Positions 49,925-58,518 of a DNA stretch of 64,000 nucleotides are shown here, piece after piece. The stretch is from Caldimonas mangrovi. Its GTDB lineage: Bacteria > Pseudomonadota > Gammaproteobacteria > Burkholderiales > Burkholderiaceae_C. The notes under the pieces were generated by a model that had not been told where the DNA came from, made no database searches, and was given only the letters and a program-made list of their open reading frames with translations. Made by a program: the position numbers and the translations under genes. Location of the stretch: NCBI RefSeq assembly GCF_023721835.1, contig NZ_JAMKFE010000001.1, forward strand, positions 186,001-250,000. Reading direction: 5' to 3'. How positions within the stretch are numbered: the first letter of the stretch is position 1; every line of letters starts with the position of its first letter.

Positions 49925-49961
49925 AAGGCCGCAGCGCACATGCCCTGCGGCCTTTTTGTTT
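49925..49961 (+). terminator. Attenuator terminator between the Cys leader and cysE
   Basis: Perfect 10-base arms AAGGCCGCAG (49925-49934) and CTGCGGCCTT (49945-49954), 10-base loop, then TTTTT and GTTT. It ends 23 bases before the cysE ATG, so every transcript from the leader promoter must pass it. An upstream hairpin GAACGCC/GGCGTTC (49903-49909 with 49915-49921) follows the leader stop codon and could switch with GCGGGG/CCCCGC pairing (49883-49888 with 49908-49913). Confidence 0.88.
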
Positions 49962-49984
49962 CTCTACAGCATACGGAGCGGTCG

Positions 49985-50818
49985 ATGACTTCACTTTCGC
50001 TGGCACTGCCGGCCCATGCGGTGGTGCAGCCGGCCCGGTCGGACGACGGGATGCCCGGCGTCTGGCAGCGGGTGCACGAGGAGGCCCATGAACTCATGGC
50101 GACCGAGCCGTTGCTGCGCCGCCGCCTGCAACGCCTGCTCGATGCCGGCTCTGCCAACCGGATGCTCGCGCTGGTGCTGTCGCGCCGGCTCGCCGATGAC
50201 GATCTGCCGGAAGCCGGCCTGCACGCCCTGATGCTCGACGTGCTGGCCGACGATGCGGGCCTGGTCGAGATGGCTGCGCACGATCTGGCTGCGGTGACGA
50301 GCCGCGACCCGGCGTGCCCCGGCGCGCTGCACGTGCTGCTGAACCTGAAGGGTTTCCACGCGCTGCAGGCGCACCGCGTGGCTCACCGGCTGTGGCTGCA
50401 TGAGCGCCGCGACCTGGCGCATGCGCTGTCAGGCGCGGTCGCCGCGAGGCTGTCCATTGACATCCACCCGGCCGCGCGCATCGGCAGTGCGGTGATGCTC
50501 GATCATGCCAGCGGCATCGTGATCGGCGAGACCGCGGTGGTCGACGACGAGGTCTCGATCCTGCAGGGCGTCACGCTAGGAGGCACCGGCAAGGAGCATG
50601 GCGACCGGCATCCGAAGGTGCGCCGCGGCGTGATGATCGGGGCTGGCGCGAAGGTACTCGGGAACATCGAGATCGGTGCGATGAGCAAGGTGGCTGCCGG
50701 TAGCGTGGTGCTGGAGGCGGTGCCGCCACACTGCACGGTCGCCGGGGTGCCGGCCCGCGTGGTGCGTCGCCACGGCGAGGGCCATGTGCCGGCCTGTGAA
50801 ATGGATCAAGGGTTCTGA
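49985..50818 (+). CDS. cysE: Serine O-acetyltransferase
   Basis: A 277-residue CysE, close to the E. coli length. The N-terminal helical SATase domain (WQRVHEEAHELMATEPLLRRRLQRLL) precedes the left-handed beta-helix of hexapeptide repeats (about 150-260) with the catalytic His in MLDHASGIVIGET and the substrate loop GGTGKEHGDRHPKV. It makes O-acetylserine from serine and acetyl-CoA, the first committed step of cysteine synthesis. ATG at 49985 follows CGGAGCGG. The gene is preceded by a Cys-codon leader and a terminator. Enzyme-level feedback by cysteine is usual for the family; transcript-level attenuation would add a second control. Confidence 0.94.
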   Translation: MTSLSLALPAHAVVQPARSDDGMPGVWQRVHEEAHELMATEPLLRRRLQRLLDAGSANRMLALVLSRRLADDDLPEAGLHALMLDVLADDAGLVEMAAHDLAAVTSRDPACPGALHVLLNLKGFHALQAHRVAHRLWLHERRDLAHALSGAVAARLSIDIHPAARIGSAVMLDHASGIVIGETAVVDDEVSILQGVTLGGTGKEHGDRHPKVRRGVMIGAGAKVLGNIEIGAMSKVAAGSVVLEAVPPHCTVAGVPARVVRRHGEGHVPACEMDQGF

Positions 50819-50847
50819 GCGGCCAGCGCTCGCGGTCCGGCGATCGC

Positions 50848-51387
50848 TCAGACGGGCGCCAGCGCCCGGTGAGGCGCAGCGGGCAACTCGACGCCGATGG
50901 CGTCTCCGGGCACGACCGTACCGCTCTTCAGCACGACACCCATCACGCCCGCCTTGCGCACCAGGCGGCCGTGCTCATCGCGGCCCAGCACGGCCCCCAG
51001 GAGCCCGGCACGGAAGCGGTCGATCTGCACGCACGGATTGCGCAGGCCGGTGATCTCGACGAGAGCCGAGCTGCCGAGCTGCAGCCGGGTGCCGCTCGGC
51101 AGCGCCAGCAGGTCCAGGCCCCGCGTGCAAACGTTCTCGCCCAACTCTCCCGGGCCGACGGCATGGCCCATCGCGTGCAACTCGTCGAAAAGTTCGGCAT
51201 GCAACAGATGCACCTGGCGCAGGTTGGGCTGGGTCGGGTCCTTTGCGACGCGGGAACGGTGCCGCACCGTCACGCCGAGGTGGGCGTCGCCCTCGACGCC
51301 AAGACCGGTCAGCAACTCGATGCGCGGGAGGACGACCTTGCTGAATCGGTGTCGTGCACAGGCGCTGACCGAGAGGACGCTTGCCAT
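50848..51387 (-). CDS. MOSC domain-containing protein
   Basis: A 179-residue protein. The MOSC (molybdenum cofactor sulfurase C-terminal) pattern is clear: ASVLSVSACARHRFSK, GVEGDAHLGVTVRHRSRVAKDP, LHLLH-like VHLLHAELFDEL, LGENVCTRGLDLLALPSGTRLQLG and the conserved Cys in GLRNPCVQIDRF. MOSC proteins bind molybdenum cofactor or carry sulfane sulfur; small forms like YiiM reduce N-hydroxylated compounds. The start at ATG 51387 lies 10 bases after the RHH-like gene, so they are likely cotranscribed. Confidence 0.87.
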   Translation of the reverse strand: MASVLSVSACARHRFSKVVLPRIELLTGLGVEGDAHLGVTVRHRSRVAKDPTQPNLRQVHLLHAELFDELHAMGHAVGPGELGENVCTRGLDLLALPSGTRLQLGSSALVEITGLRNPCVQIDRFRAGLLGAVLGRDEHGRLVRKAGVMGVVLKSGTVVPGDAIGVELPAAPHRALAPV

Positions 51388-51397
51388 GCCGGCCTTT

Positions 51398-51673
51398 TCA
51401 GCTGTCCCGCTCGAGCGACCGGCCGAGCAGGTCGGCCACCAGGTCGTCCAGCTTCGTGCCTTGGGCTTCGGCCTGCTTGCGCAGTTGCGCGACGAGATCG
51501 CCAGGCAGCTTGACGGCAAAAGGCACCAGCCCCATGGCCTGCTCCCGGCGTCGCCGCTCACGCCGATCGGGCACCGCCGTCGACGCCGCGCCGAAGCGGC
51601 TCGGAACCCCCGCCTGCTTCATCTGGCCGGCGATTTTCAGGGCCTTGTTCTTTTCGAGGTCGGTTTTTTTCAT
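51398..51673 (-). CDS. Small basic protein with ribbon-helix-helix-like C terminus
   Basis: A 91-residue protein starting at ATG 51673. The N terminus is Lys-rich (MKKTDLEKNKALKIAGQMKQ), the middle has RRERRRREQ, and the C-terminal 40 residues (VPFAVKLPGDLVAQLRKQAEAQGTKLDDLVADLLGRSL) have the strand-helix-helix layout of RHH DNA-binding proteins. No toxin gene is adjacent. It may be a small regulator or nucleic-acid-binding protein. It is divergent from the AI-2E transporter gene with only 27 bases between starts. Confidence 0.7.
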   Translation of the reverse strand: MKKTDLEKNKALKIAGQMKQAGVPSRFGAASTAVPDRRERRRREQAMGLVPFAVKLPGDLVAQLRKQAEAQGTKLDDLVADLLGRSLERDS

Positions 51674-51700
51674 CGGGATCTGCCTTGGTCAGGAGGCGAC

Positions 51701-52780
51701 ATGATCGCCCAAGTGTGCCCAGCCGCGTCACGGGCAGGCCGATTGCTGCATGATGGTGTGTCTGCCTCGCCGCCCTTTTCCCAGCGCCTGCTGCTCACGC
51801 TCGTTGTCGTGGCAGGCGTGCTGCTCGCATGGAATCTGCGCGAAGTGATCGTGCTGGTGTTCGCCGGCTCGGTGGTGGCTGTCACGCTCACCGCCTTCGG
51901 CCGGCCGCTGCGGCGGTACTTCGGGCTGTCGCGCCGGGTGGCTTTGGCGGCGGTGCTGGCCGCGCTGGTGGCCGTCCTGGGCCTGGGCATCTGGCTGATC
52001 GGCCCGGCACTTTCGGAGCAGTTCGAGCGCCTGCGCGAAGAGCTGCCACGGGCGGTCGATGCGGTGGGGGGCTGGCTCGACAGCAACGCACTCGGTGCGG
52101 CGCTGCGCGACGCCTGGAACGGGCTCAAGGCCGACGGGGTGCCATGGAGCCGGGTCGCCAGCCTCGCCAGCGTCACACTCGGGTCGCTGGCGACCTTCGG
52201 CCTGGTGATCGTGCTCGGCATCTACCTTGCGGCCGACCCCACCACCTACCGGCGTGGCGTGGTCCGCCTGCTGCCGCCCGAACGCCGGGGCCTGGTCGAT
52301 GGTGCGCTCGGCAGCGCCGGCGAGAGCCTGCACCGCTGGCTGGTCGGGCAGGGCGTGTCGATGCTGGCGGTCGGCATGCTGACCACGCTGGCGTTGTGGG
52401 CCATCGGCATGCCGCTCGCCCTGGCGCTCGGCGTGATCGCGGCGGTGCTCGACTTCGTGCCGTTTTTCGGCCCCATCGTCGCGGGCGCGCTGTCGGTGCT
52501 GCTGGCGTTCATCGAGGGACCGCAGACGGCGCTGCAGGTGGCGATCGCCGTCATCGCGATCCAGCAAGTCGAGGGCAACGTGCTGATGCCGCTGGTGCAG
52601 CGCTGGGCCGTGGCGCTGCCGCCGGTGCTGGCGCTGCTGTCGGTGGTGATCTTCGGTGTGCTGTTCGGGCTGCCCGGCGTGCTGCTCGCGACGCCCATGA
52701 TGGTGGTCGCCATGTCGCTGGTCGACTCGCTCTACCTTCAGACTTTCATCGAGACGCCTTCGTCCCGGGGGCCGGACTGA
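51701..52780 (+). CDS. AI-2E family transporter (PerM-like)
   Basis: A 359-residue membrane protein. ATG at 51701 follows AGGAGGCGAC. About eight hydrophobic segments; the family pattern includes [60 protein letters not shown] near the C terminus. Members are proposed to export autoinducer-2 or act as Na+/H+ antiporters; the name does not prove substrate. The 3' end overlaps the convergent sugar dehydrogenase gene by 35 bases. Confidence 0.9.
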   Translation: MIAQVCPAASRAGRLLHDGVSASPPFSQRLLLTLVVVAGVLLAWNLREVIVLVFAGSVVAVTLTAFGRPLRRYFGLSRRVALAAVLAALVAVLGLGIWLIGPALSEQFERLREELPRAVDAVGGWLDSNALGAALRDAWNGLKADGVPWSRVASLASVTLGSLATFGLVIVLGIYLAADPTTYRRGVVRLLPPERRGLVDGALGSAGESLHRWLVGQGVSMLAVGMLTTLALWAIGMPLALALGVIAAVLDFVPFFGPIVAGALSVLLAFIEGPQTALQVAIAVIAIQQVEGNVLMPLVQRWAVALPPVLALLSVVIFGVLFGLPGVLLATPMMVVAMSLVDSLYLQTFIETPSSRGPD

Positions 52781-54077
52781 CGCGCCAGATGACGTTGCCG
52801 ACGTCGTCGGCGACCAGCAACGCACCGCGGCCATCGACCGCCAGCCCCACGGGTCTGCCGAGCGCGTTGCCTTCCGCGTCGAGGAAGCCGGTCAGCACGT
52901 CGACGGGCCGGCCGGCAGGCTTGCCGTCGCGAAACGGCACGAAGATCACCTTGTACCCGCTCGGTGGACGCCGGTTCCATGAGCCGTGCTGGCCCACGAA
53001 CATGCCTTCGGTGAACGGAGCCGGCAGCCTGGCGCCGCCGGACCATGCCAGGCCGAGCGACGCGGTGTGCGCACCGAGCGCGTAGTCAGGCACGATGGCT
53101 CGCTGCACCAGGTCGGGCCGCTGCGGTTGCACGCGCTCATCGACATGGCCGCCGTAATAGCTGTAGGGCCAGCCGTAGAAGCCGCCGTCACGCACCGAGG
53201 TCATGTAGTCGGGCACGAGGTCGCTGCCGATCTCGTCGCGCTCGTTGACCGAAGTCCACAGTGTTGCGGTACGCGGCTCCCAGGCGAGGCCGACGGGGTT
53301 GCGCAGCCCCGAGGCGTACACCCGTGCGTTGCCGGTGGCGCGGTCGATTTCCCAGATCGCGGCGCGGCCCTCTTCCTGCTCGAGTCCGTTCTCGGCCACG
53401 TTGCTGTTGGAGCCGACACCGGCGTACAGCTTGCCGCCGTCGGGGCTGGCGATCAGGCTTTTCGTCCAATGGTGGTTGAGCGGCCCGCCGGGCAGCGGCG
53501 CGAGCAGGGTGCCTGGTGCCGTGATGCGGGTTTGTCCCGGCGCGTAGGGAAAGCGCAACACGGCGTCGGCATTGGCGACGTAGAGGTCCTGCCCGACCAG
53601 CGCCATCCCGAACGGCGAGTTGAGCCCCTCGAGGAAGACCGAACGATGATCGGCGGTGCCGTCGCCGTCGGTGTCGCGCAGCAGCGTGATGCGGTTGGCA
53701 CTCGGTACGCCAGCGCCGGCGCGCTTCATCACCTGTTTCATGACCCAGGCGCGCAGGCCCTTGTTCTCGGGCTTGGGCGGCGCATTGGTTTCGGCGACCA
53801 GCACGTCTGCGTTGGGCAGCACAAGCAGCCAGCGCGGGTGGTCCAGGCCTTGCGCGAAGGCCTGCACCTGCGTGCCGGGCGCGCTGACAGGGGCGGTCCC
53901 CTCGGGCCAGCCCCTGGCCGGGGCGATGTCGACGGTCGGGATGAGGCTCTTGGCGGGCGGCGGCAGCGTCGGTTGCGGGCCGATGCCGGCATCGACCGGC
54001 AGCTTCGCGTTTTCACAGGCGCACAGCGCCAGCACGAGCACTCCGAGGGCCCAGGGCAGGGGATGGAAAAGCGACAC
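52746..54077 (-). CDS. PQQ-dependent sugar dehydrogenase-type lipoprotein (sorbosone dehydrogenase-like)
   Basis: A 443-residue beta-propeller protein. GTG at 54077 follows CCGGAGATCGCC and gives a lipoprotein signal ending LALCAC (lipidation Cys near residue 20). The propeller carries family segments [84 protein letters not shown] and [23 protein letters not shown]. It resembles YliI-like/sorbosone dehydrogenases that oxidise aldose sugars with PQQ. An ATG at 54119 is a less likely start. Confidence 0.87.
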   Translation of the reverse strand: MSLFHPLPWALGVLVLALCACENAKLPVDAGIGPQPTLPPPAKSLIPTVDIAPARGWPEGTAPVSAPGTQVQAFAQGLDHPRWLLVLPNADVLVAETNAPPKPENKGLRAWVMKQVMKRAGAGVPSANRITLLRDTDGDGTADHRSVFLEGLNSPFGMALVGQDLYVANADAVLRFPYAPGQTRITAPGTLLAPLPGGPLNHHWTKSLIASPDGGKLYAGVGSNSNVAENGLEQEEGRAAIWEIDRATGNARVYASGLRNPVGLAWEPRTATLWTSVNERDEIGSDLVPDYMTSVRDGGFYGWPYSYYGGHVDERVQPQRPDLVQRAIVPDYALGAHTASLGLAWSGGARLPAPFTEGMFVGQHGSWNRRPPSGYKVIFVPFRDGKPAGRPVDVLTGFLDAEGNALGRPVGLAVDGRGALLVADDVGNVIWRVSPAPGTKASR

Positions 54078-54173
54078 GGCGATCTCCGGTAGGCACGAGG
54101 TGCGAGCAGCACGTGCCATTCCCGCGGGGCAAACCCGGGTGGCGCGCTCGGCTGGGCAGCCTATAACTGAGGG

Positions 54174-54207
54174 GGTCGCCGCGGGTGCGGCGCGGCGGAC
54201 CTTTTTT
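54174..54207 (+). terminator. Intrinsic terminator immediately before the PilZ gene
   Basis: Arms GGTCGCCGC (54174-54182) and GCGGCGGACC (54192-54201) with one bulge, followed by six T residues (54202-54207). It lies 24 bases before the PilZ ATG and points into it. No plus-strand gene lies upstream for more than 1.3 kb, so it probably terminates the PilZ gene's own leader. A TATAAC -10-like hexamer occurs at 54162-54167. Confidence 0.7.
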
Positions 54208-54231
54208 GTTCGACCCCACAGGACGCGAGCC

Positions 54232-54675
54232 ATGAGACAGTTCATCCGGCATCCCGTGAGCGTGCCCATCGAGGTCAAGACCGACCGCCATGAGCCGCAA
54301 CGGGCCGTGCACACACATGACATCAGTCTCGGCGGGTTGGCTTTCGTGGCCGACGAGCCGCAGGCACCGGGCGCCGAACTCGGTCTGCGCATCGGCTGCG
54401 TGCAGCCGCCGTTCGAGGCGCGTGCCCGCGTCGTCTGGTGCCGCCCGCATGCGGCCAATGGCAGCGCCGAAGCCTATGAACTGGGCGTCGCCTTCCTCGA
54501 TCCGCAGGACGTGTTCCTGGCCCGCATGGTCGAGCAGATCTGCTATATCGAGGACTACCGGCGCGAAGTGCTGCGCTGCGAGGGGCGCGAACTGACGTCC
54601 GAGGAAGCCGCCTTCGAGTGGATCGATCGCTATGCCGCCGACTTCCCGGTACAGCGGCACATGCCGATGCACTGA
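54232..54675 (+). CDS. PilZ domain c-di-GMP-binding protein
   Basis: A 147-residue single-domain PilZ protein. The c-di-GMP motifs are RQFIR (RxxxR, residues 2-6) at the extreme N terminus and [10 protein letters not shown] (DxSxxG) near residue 29. The C-terminal part ([47 protein letters not shown]) continues the barrel and adds helices. It should bind c-di-GMP, probably linking to motility or envelope functions. ATG at 54232 follows AGGACGCGAGCC. An intrinsic terminator sits between any upstream promoter and this gene. Confidence 0.88.
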   Translation: MRQFIRHPVSVPIEVKTDRHEPQRAVHTHDISLGGLAFVADEPQAPGAELGLRIGCVQPPFEARARVVWCRPHAANGSAEAYELGVAFLDPQDVFLARMVEQICYIEDYRREVLRCEGRELTSEEAAFEWIDRYAADFPVQRHMPMH

Positions 54676-54686
54676 GCGGCGGCGGG

Positions 54687-56120
54687 TCAGCGGGCCTCGG
54701 CGACGATGCGGCCCAGGCGTCTCAGCGCCTGCCCCAGTTCGGGCGTGGGCGGCAGGCCGCAGTTGATGCGCAGACAGTGGTCGAAACGCCTCGAGTTCGA
54801 GAACATCAGGCCGGGCGCAACGCGTATGCCTTCGTGCAGTGCCGCGTCGAATACCGATTCGGACGGCGTACCGGGCGGCAGCTCCAGCCACAGGTGCACG
54901 CCGCCGCGGGGCTGGCTGAGGCGGGTTCCCTGCGGAAAACCGGCCGCGATGGCCGCGGCCATCCAGTCGCGATGCCGACGCAGGCGAGCGCGCAGCCGCT
55001 GCAAATGTCGCTCGAAGCTGCCGCTGCCGATGAAATCGGCCGCCGCCAGCTGGGACAGCACCTCGTTGCCGCGCGACTGGGTGAACTTGAGCATCTCGAT
55101 GCGCGATCGCCACCGGCCCGGCAGCACCCAGCCGAGCCGCATGCCGGGTGCCAGCACCTTGTGCAGCGAGGCGCAATGGATCACGTTGCCTGTCGTGTCG
55201 AAGGACTTCGCGGCGGGCAACGGTGTGTCGGCGTCGTACAGCGGGCCGAAGGTGTCGTCTTCGATCAAGACGATGTCGTGCGCTTCGCACCACTGCACCA
55301 ACTGCCGGCGGCGCTCGGCGGGCATGGTGGCGCCGAGCGGATTCTGCAGGTGCGGCACGAACACGACGGCGCGTATGCCCTCATAGGACGCGGCGGCGAG
55401 GTCCAGGGCCTCGAGCGACAGGCCGGTGTGGCCGCTGGTGGGGATTTCCAGCGCGCGCAGGCCCAGGCTTTCCAGCAACTGCAACAAGCCGTAGTAGGCC
55501 GGTGACTCGATCGCGACCACGTCGCCCGGCCGCCCCACCGCTCGCAGCGCGAGCGCCAGCGCCTCGGTGCCGCCATGGGTCACGATCACCTCGCGTGGCG
55601 CCGTGACAATGCCGGACGACAGCAGGTGCTTCGCCACCGCGGCGCAGAAGGCCGGATGGCCGGTATGAGGCACCGACTGGCCCCACAGCGCAGGCTCCCG
55701 GCGCAGCGCCCGCACGCTGGCGGCGCGCAACGCTTCACACGGATAGAGCGGTGCCGAGGCTGCCGCGCCGCCCAGGTTGAAGCGCACCGGCGCCAGCCGT
55801 CCCCGCACGACGACAGACGACACCCGCTCATGGATGCCGACATACTGCGCCGGGTTAGGCAGGACCGCTCGCGGCTCCGGGACCGGTTCAAGGCGGGGCC
55901 GCACCGAGGACTGCACGAAATATCCGGAACGCGGCCGCGCTTCAAGCCAGCCCAGCGATTCGAGGTGCCGGCAGGTCTGCAGCGCGGTCGACAGGCTGAC
56001 GCCATGGCGTTCGCTCAGCACACGCAGCGCCGGCATGCGGTCGCCGGGGCGCAGCGTGCCGGCCTCCATGGCCTGTCGGTAGTGGCCGGCGAGTTGGAGG
56101 TAGAGCGGCTGGCTGGGCAT
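54687..56120 (-). CDS. MocR-type regulator (GntR winged helix fused to PLP aminotransferase domain)
   Basis: A 477-residue fusion. Winged helix at about 1-70 (LYLQLAGHYRQAMEAGTLRPGDRMPALRVLSERHGVSLSTALQTCRHLESLGW), linker, then a class I aminotransferase fold with VIVTHGGTEALALAL, PAYYGLLQLLESLG, NPLGATMP and the PLP Lys in SLHKVLAPGMRLGW. MocR regulators sense PLP or amino-compound ligands. ATG at 56120 has no clear ribosome-binding site. It is divergent from a PLP-dependent dehydratase gene with 151 bases between, so that gene is the most likely target. Confidence 0.9.
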   Translation of the reverse strand: MPSQPLYLQLAGHYRQAMEAGTLRPGDRMPALRVLSERHGVSLSTALQTCRHLESLGWLEARPRSGYFVQSSVRPRLEPVPEPRAVLPNPAQYVGIHERVSSVVVRGRLAPVRFNLGGAAASAPLYPCEALRAASVRALRREPALWGQSVPHTGHPAFCAAVAKHLLSSGIVTAPREVIVTHGGTEALALALRAVGRPGDVVAIESPAYYGLLQLLESLGLRALEIPTSGHTGLSLEALDLAAASYEGIRAVVFVPHLQNPLGATMPAERRRQLVQWCEAHDIVLIEDDTFGPLYDADTPLPAAKSFDTTGNVIHCASLHKVLAPGMRLGWVLPGRWRSRIEMLKFTQSRGNEVLSQLAAADFIGSGSFERHLQRLRARLRRHRDWMAAAIAAGFPQGTRLSQPRGGVHLWLELPPGTPSESVFDAALHEGIRVAPGLMFSNSRRFDHCLRINCGLPPTPELGQALRRLGRIVAEAR

Positions 56121-56271
56121 CGTGGAGGCAATCCGACTGTGGCGCCCGGCATCGTAGCGGACATGGGTGCGGGCGCTGCTGTTCCGGTGCGATCCGGGCG
56201 CGCCTGTGCCTGTCGCCATGCAGCGTCTGGCCTTAGGCTGTGATCTGTCCGGTACAACGCGGAAGCCTCCG

Positions 56272-57252
56272 ATGAACGAACTCCCGATTTCCTTCGATGA
56301 CGTGGCACGTGCCCATGAACGGCTGCATGGGGTGGTGCACCGCACGCCGGTGTGGACCTCCGCGACTGCGGACGCACTGACCGGTGCGCGCCTGTTCTTC
56401 AAGTGCGAGCACCTTCAGCGCATGGGCGCGTTCAAGATTCGCGGCGCCTACAACGCGATCGCGCAGTTCACGCCGCAGCAGCGCAACGCAGGTGTCGTGA
56501 CCTTCTCGTCGGGCAACCACGCGCAGGCTATCGCGCTCGCGGCGCGCCTGCTCGGCGTGCGAGCCGTGGTGGCGATGCCGGCGGACGCGCCGCAGGCCAA
56601 GCGCGACGCGACACGCGGCTACGGTGCCGAAGTGCGCAGCTACGACCGCTATGCGGAAGACGGCCAGGCGGTGGCGTCCCAGTTGGCGCGCGAGGACGGG
56701 TTGACGCTGATCCCGCCGTTCGACCACCTGCACGTGATGGCAGGGCAGGGGACGGCGGCGAAGGAATTGATCGAGGATGTGGGCGAGCTCGACCTCCTGC
56801 TGACGCCGGTCGGTGGCGGCGGCCTGTTGTCGGGCTGTGCCGTGACGGCGCGGGCGATGAGCCCGGCCTGCCGCATCGTGGGCGTCGAGCCGGAAGCCGG
56901 CAACGACGGACAGCGCAGCCTCGCGGCCGGCGCCATCGTGCGCATCGAGACGCCTCGCACCGTTGCCGATGCGGCGCAAAGCCGCTATCTGGGCGAACAC
57001 CCGTTTCAGGTGCTGCGGCAACTGGTGCAGGGCATCTTGACAGTCACCGATGGCGAGATCGTCGAGGCGATGCGCTTCGTCGCCGGGCGGATGAAGGCGG
57101 TGGTCGAACCGACGGGCTGCCTCGCGGTGGCCGCGGTGCTGGCGAACAAGATCGATGTGCGTGGACAGCGTGTCGGCATCGTGCTGTCGGGCGGGAACGT
57201 CGACATGGCGCGGTACGCGGCGCTGCTGGCCGGTGGCGCTCAGCCGGCCTGA
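56272..57252 (+). CDS. Threo-3-hydroxyaspartate ammonia-lyase / threonine dehydratase-like PLP enzyme
   Basis: A 326-residue fold type II PLP enzyme. The PLP Lys lies in FKCEHLQRMGAFKIRGAYNA; the phosphate loop in TPVGGGGLLSGCAV; FSSGNHAQAIALAARLLG is the Asn loop. There is no C-terminal ACT regulatory domain, so it is not biosynthetic IlvA. The QRMGAFKIRGAYNA motif is typical of the serine racemase / 3-hydroxyaspartate dehydratase branch, which gives oxaloacetate plus ammonia. Threonine or serine deamination remains possible. ATG at 56272 follows GGAAGCCTCCG. Confidence 0.87.
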   Translation: MNELPISFDDVARAHERLHGVVHRTPVWTSATADALTGARLFFKCEHLQRMGAFKIRGAYNAIAQFTPQQRNAGVVTFSSGNHAQAIALAARLLGVRAVVAMPADAPQAKRDATRGYGAEVRSYDRYAEDGQAVASQLAREDGLTLIPPFDHLHVMAGQGTAAKELIEDVGELDLLLTPVGGGGLLSGCAVTARAMSPACRIVGVEPEAGNDGQRSLAAGAIVRIETPRTVADAAQSRYLGEHPFQVLRQLVQGILTVTDGEIVEAMRFVAGRMKAVVEPTGCLAVAAVLANKIDVRGQRVGIVLSGGNVDMARYAALLAGGAQPA

Positions 57253-57731
57253 GCCTCGGTGCAGTTGGTGCACAGGCCCTTGATCTCGACCGAGCCGACG
57301 TGGAAGCCGGCGACGCTCTTGCGCAGCCGCTTGCCGAGCGCCGCGAAGGCTTCCTCGTCGTGCCACTCGGTGACCTGGCCGCACTGCGCGCACACCAGCA
57401 TCATCGCGTGGTGGTGGACATGCTCTCCATTGCAGACGACGAACGCATTGATGGCATCGACGCGATGGACGAGTTCCTGCTCGATCAGAAATTCGAGTGC
57501 CCGGTAGACGGTGGTAGGCGCCACGCGGCCATGGCGCGCACGCATGTCGTCCTGCAGGTCGTAAGCCTTCGCCGAGCCTTCGCGCAGCAGCAGCAGTTCC
57601 AGCACTTCGCGGCGCAAAGCCGTGAGCTGTGCCCCGCGGGCCCGGCAATGGGCGTCGGCGGCGGCAAGCTCGCGCGCCAGCGCATCGGAAGAACGCTGGG
57701 AAGCGGTGTTCGGGGCAGAAGCGGCAGTCAC
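57240..57731 (-). CDS. zur: Fur-family zinc uptake regulator
   Basis: A 163-residue Fur-family protein. N-terminal winged helix (LTALRREVLELLLLREGSAKAYDLQDDMRARHGRVAPTTVYRALEFL), then metal sites: HVHHHAMMLVCAQCGQVTEW with CxxC, and a second CTNC near the end; HEE/HDEE supplies further ligands. It is the last gene of the outer-membrane barrel-znuA-znuB cluster, so it is called Zur rather than Fur. GTG at 57731 is assumed as start; no strong ribosome-binding site is visible. It probably represses the operon through the palindrome at 60642-60655 when zinc is plentiful. Confidence 0.9.
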   Translation of the reverse strand: MTAASAPNTASQRSSDALARELAAADAHCRARGAQLTALRREVLELLLLREGSAKAYDLQDDMRARHGRVAPTTVYRALEFLIEQELVHRVDAINAFVVCNGEHVHHHAMMLVCAQCGQVTEWHDEEAFAALGKRLRKSVAGFHVGSVEIKGLCTNCTEAQAG

Positions 57732-57741
57732 GCAAGCGAGT

Positions 57742-58518
57742 TTAATGGCGACCTGCGGAAAGTTCGCGCGGCGGCTGCGCGCCGCGCATCCGTGCCGCGG
57801 CGACCACGCAGCCCGCCAGCATCAGGGCGAGCACGATGCACGGTCCGCTGGGCAGATCCCACCCCAGCGAGGCGAGCAGCCCGGCACCGTAGGCCAGGCT
57901 GCCGAGGCCGACCGCTGCCAGACCCGACGAACGGGTGCCGCCACCGAAGGCGAGCGCCGGCACGATGAGCGTCGCGAACACGAGGTACAGGCCGAGCAGC
58001 GGCACCGACAGGCTGACGAGCACCGCGAAGCACGGGTAGAACAGCCACCCCTGAGCCCAGAGCCGCGGACGCACGAAGTGCAGCACCAGGAAGGGCAACG
58101 TCGCCACCGCCAGGGGGGCGAGCCGCGTCCAGTCGGCCCACAGCACGTCGCCGGACAGCATCGCCGACAGCTTCTGCCCGCCGCGCGGGTCGGCGCTGAC
58201 CCACAGCAGCGCAATCACCGCGCCGGCCACATAGACGAGGCCGATCAAGGCCTCGCGCCGTGCCGGCCAGCGCTCGCCCAGCCAGGCGACGAGTGCTGCT
58301 CCGCCCAGCGCGGCACCCGTGCCGGCCAGCCACCCGGTGATGCCGTCGTCGGCCAGCGAAGACGCCACCAGCACGCCGAGCGCGGCCACCTGCGCAATGG
58401 CCAGGTCGATGAAAACGATGCCTCGCTTGAGCACCTGCTCGCCGAGCGGCACGTGCGTCAGCAGCGTCAGCACGCCCGCGACGAGCGGCAGCACCAGGAT
58501 GGACAGGTCGTTGTTCAT
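57742..58518 (-). CDS. znuB: Zinc ABC transporter permease ZnuB
   Basis: A 258-residue membrane permease of the ABC-3 family, with about eight hydrophobic segments. Hallmarks: the opening LVLPLVAGVLTLLTHVPLGEQVLKRGIVFIDLAIAQVAALGVL and a late stretch GLYLVFATLIVPALAF. ATG at 58518 overlaps the znuA stop (ATGA), so binding protein and permease are coupled. It carries zinc across the inner membrane, but the partner ATPase gene znuC is not in this cluster. Confidence 0.9.
   Translation of the reverse strand: MNNDLSILVLPLVAGVLTLLTHVPLGEQVLKRGIVFIDLAIAQVAALGVLVASSLADDGITGWLAGTGAALGGAALVAWLGERWPARREALIGLVYVAGAVIALLWVSADPRGGQKLSAMLSGDVLWADWTRLAPLAVATLPFLVLHFVRPRLWAQGWLFYPCFAVLVSLSVPLLGLYLVFATLIVPALAFGGGTRSSGLAAVGLGSLAYGAGLLASLGWDLPSGPCIVLALMLAGCVVAAARMRGAQPPRELSAGRH

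Noticed and set aside
54118-54170. GEMM-I c-di-GMP riboswitch before the PilZ gene
   Set aside because: Only a GGGCAAACC stretch matches; the GACGCAAAGCC segment and the second helix with the tetraloop receptor are absent, and the aptamer would be too short. The terminator alone is kept as an observation.
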